This document shows, in pieces, positions 6,103 through 6,171 of a DNA stretch of 6,171 nucleotides (positions within the stretch are counted from its first letter, which is position 1; every line of letters begins with the position of its first letter). The DNA comes from Candidatus Intestinimonas stercorigallinarum (GTDB lineage Bacteria > Bacillota > Clostridia > Oscillospirales > Oscillospiraceae). The stretch covers positions 1 through 6,171 of the forward strand of contig DXDV01000214.1 in NCBI GenBank assembly GCA_019115345.1, written 5' to 3'. The position numbers and the translations under genes were made by a program. Below the pieces are notes generated by a model, which saw only the letters and a list, made by a program, of their open reading frames with translations, had not been told where the DNA came from and ran no database searches.

Positions 6103-6171
6103 TCACTGCATGCCGCTCTCGTAGGCCTCGATCATCTTCTTGACCATCTGGCCGCCCACGGAGCCGGCCTC
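6103..6171 (-). CDS. Alpha/beta-type small acid-soluble spore protein (partial, C-terminal end)
   Basis: Only the last 22 codons and the TGA stop are in the window; the gene continues past the right edge. The visible residues are EAGSVGGQMVKKMIEAYESG followed by MQ. GSVGG followed by a short amphipathic Met/Lys-rich helix is the conserved C-terminal half of clostridial alpha/beta SASPs. These proteins coat DNA in dormant spores and protect it from UV and chemical damage, and are degraded at germination. Full-length members are about 60-75 residues, so roughly two thirds is missing, including the expected germination-protease site. In the family, expression is usually from a forespore sigma-G promoter, which would be outside the window. 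It converges on the etf operon. Confidence 0.85.
   Translation of the reverse strand, partial: EAGSVGGQMVKKMIEAYESGMQ

Overview
The window looks like chromosomal DNA from a GC-rich, spore-forming, anaerobic Firmicute of the butyrate-producing Clostridia, most plausibly Oscillospiraceae/Ruminococcaceae-like. The reasons are strong AGGAGG-type ribosome binding sites, sigma-A-type promoters, a clostridial alpha/beta-type small acid-soluble spore protein (SASP) end, and an electron-bifurcating-type EtfAB followed by a butyryl-CoA-dehydrogenase-like enzyme. The genus is an inference; no rRNA or other marker is present.

Layout: (1) Positions 1-106 lie downstream of the leftmost gene and hold two strong GC-rich hairpins without a clear U-tract. 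(2) Positions 107-2555, minus strand, form a three-gene polar amino-acid ABC importer operon, transcribed right to left: lipoprotein substrate-binding protein (1668-2555), permease (906-1589), ATPase (107-892). A 16-bp perfect hairpin separates the binding protein from the membrane genes. (3) Positions 2556-2922 are a divergent regulatory region of 367 nt, with one good promoter facing each way, a hairpin at the start of the importer mRNA, a small palindrome upstream of the etf promoter, and an etf leader of about 110 nt. (4) Positions 2923-5992, plus strand, hold etfB, etfA and an acyl-CoA dehydrogenase, ending at a textbook hairpin plus T-tract terminator (6012-6049). (5) Positions 6103-6171, minus strand, are the last 22 codons of a convergent SASP gene that runs off the right edge.

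How the genes work together: the dehydrogenase reduces crotonyl-CoA-type enoyl-CoA substrates to acyl-CoA. EtfAB is its electron partner and, if bifurcating as its sequence suggests, couples that step to ferredoxin reduction by NADH. The importer brings in a polar amino acid or related solute. It shares a promoter region with etf but nothing in the sequence proves a metabolic link.

I found no clearly new biological system. The most worthwhile leads are a binding protein that lacks the usual ligand-carboxylate arginine, a structured etf leader that can fold in two mutually exclusive ways and carries an in-frame 28-codon upstream ORF, and candidate RNA structures that could set unequal expression inside both operons.
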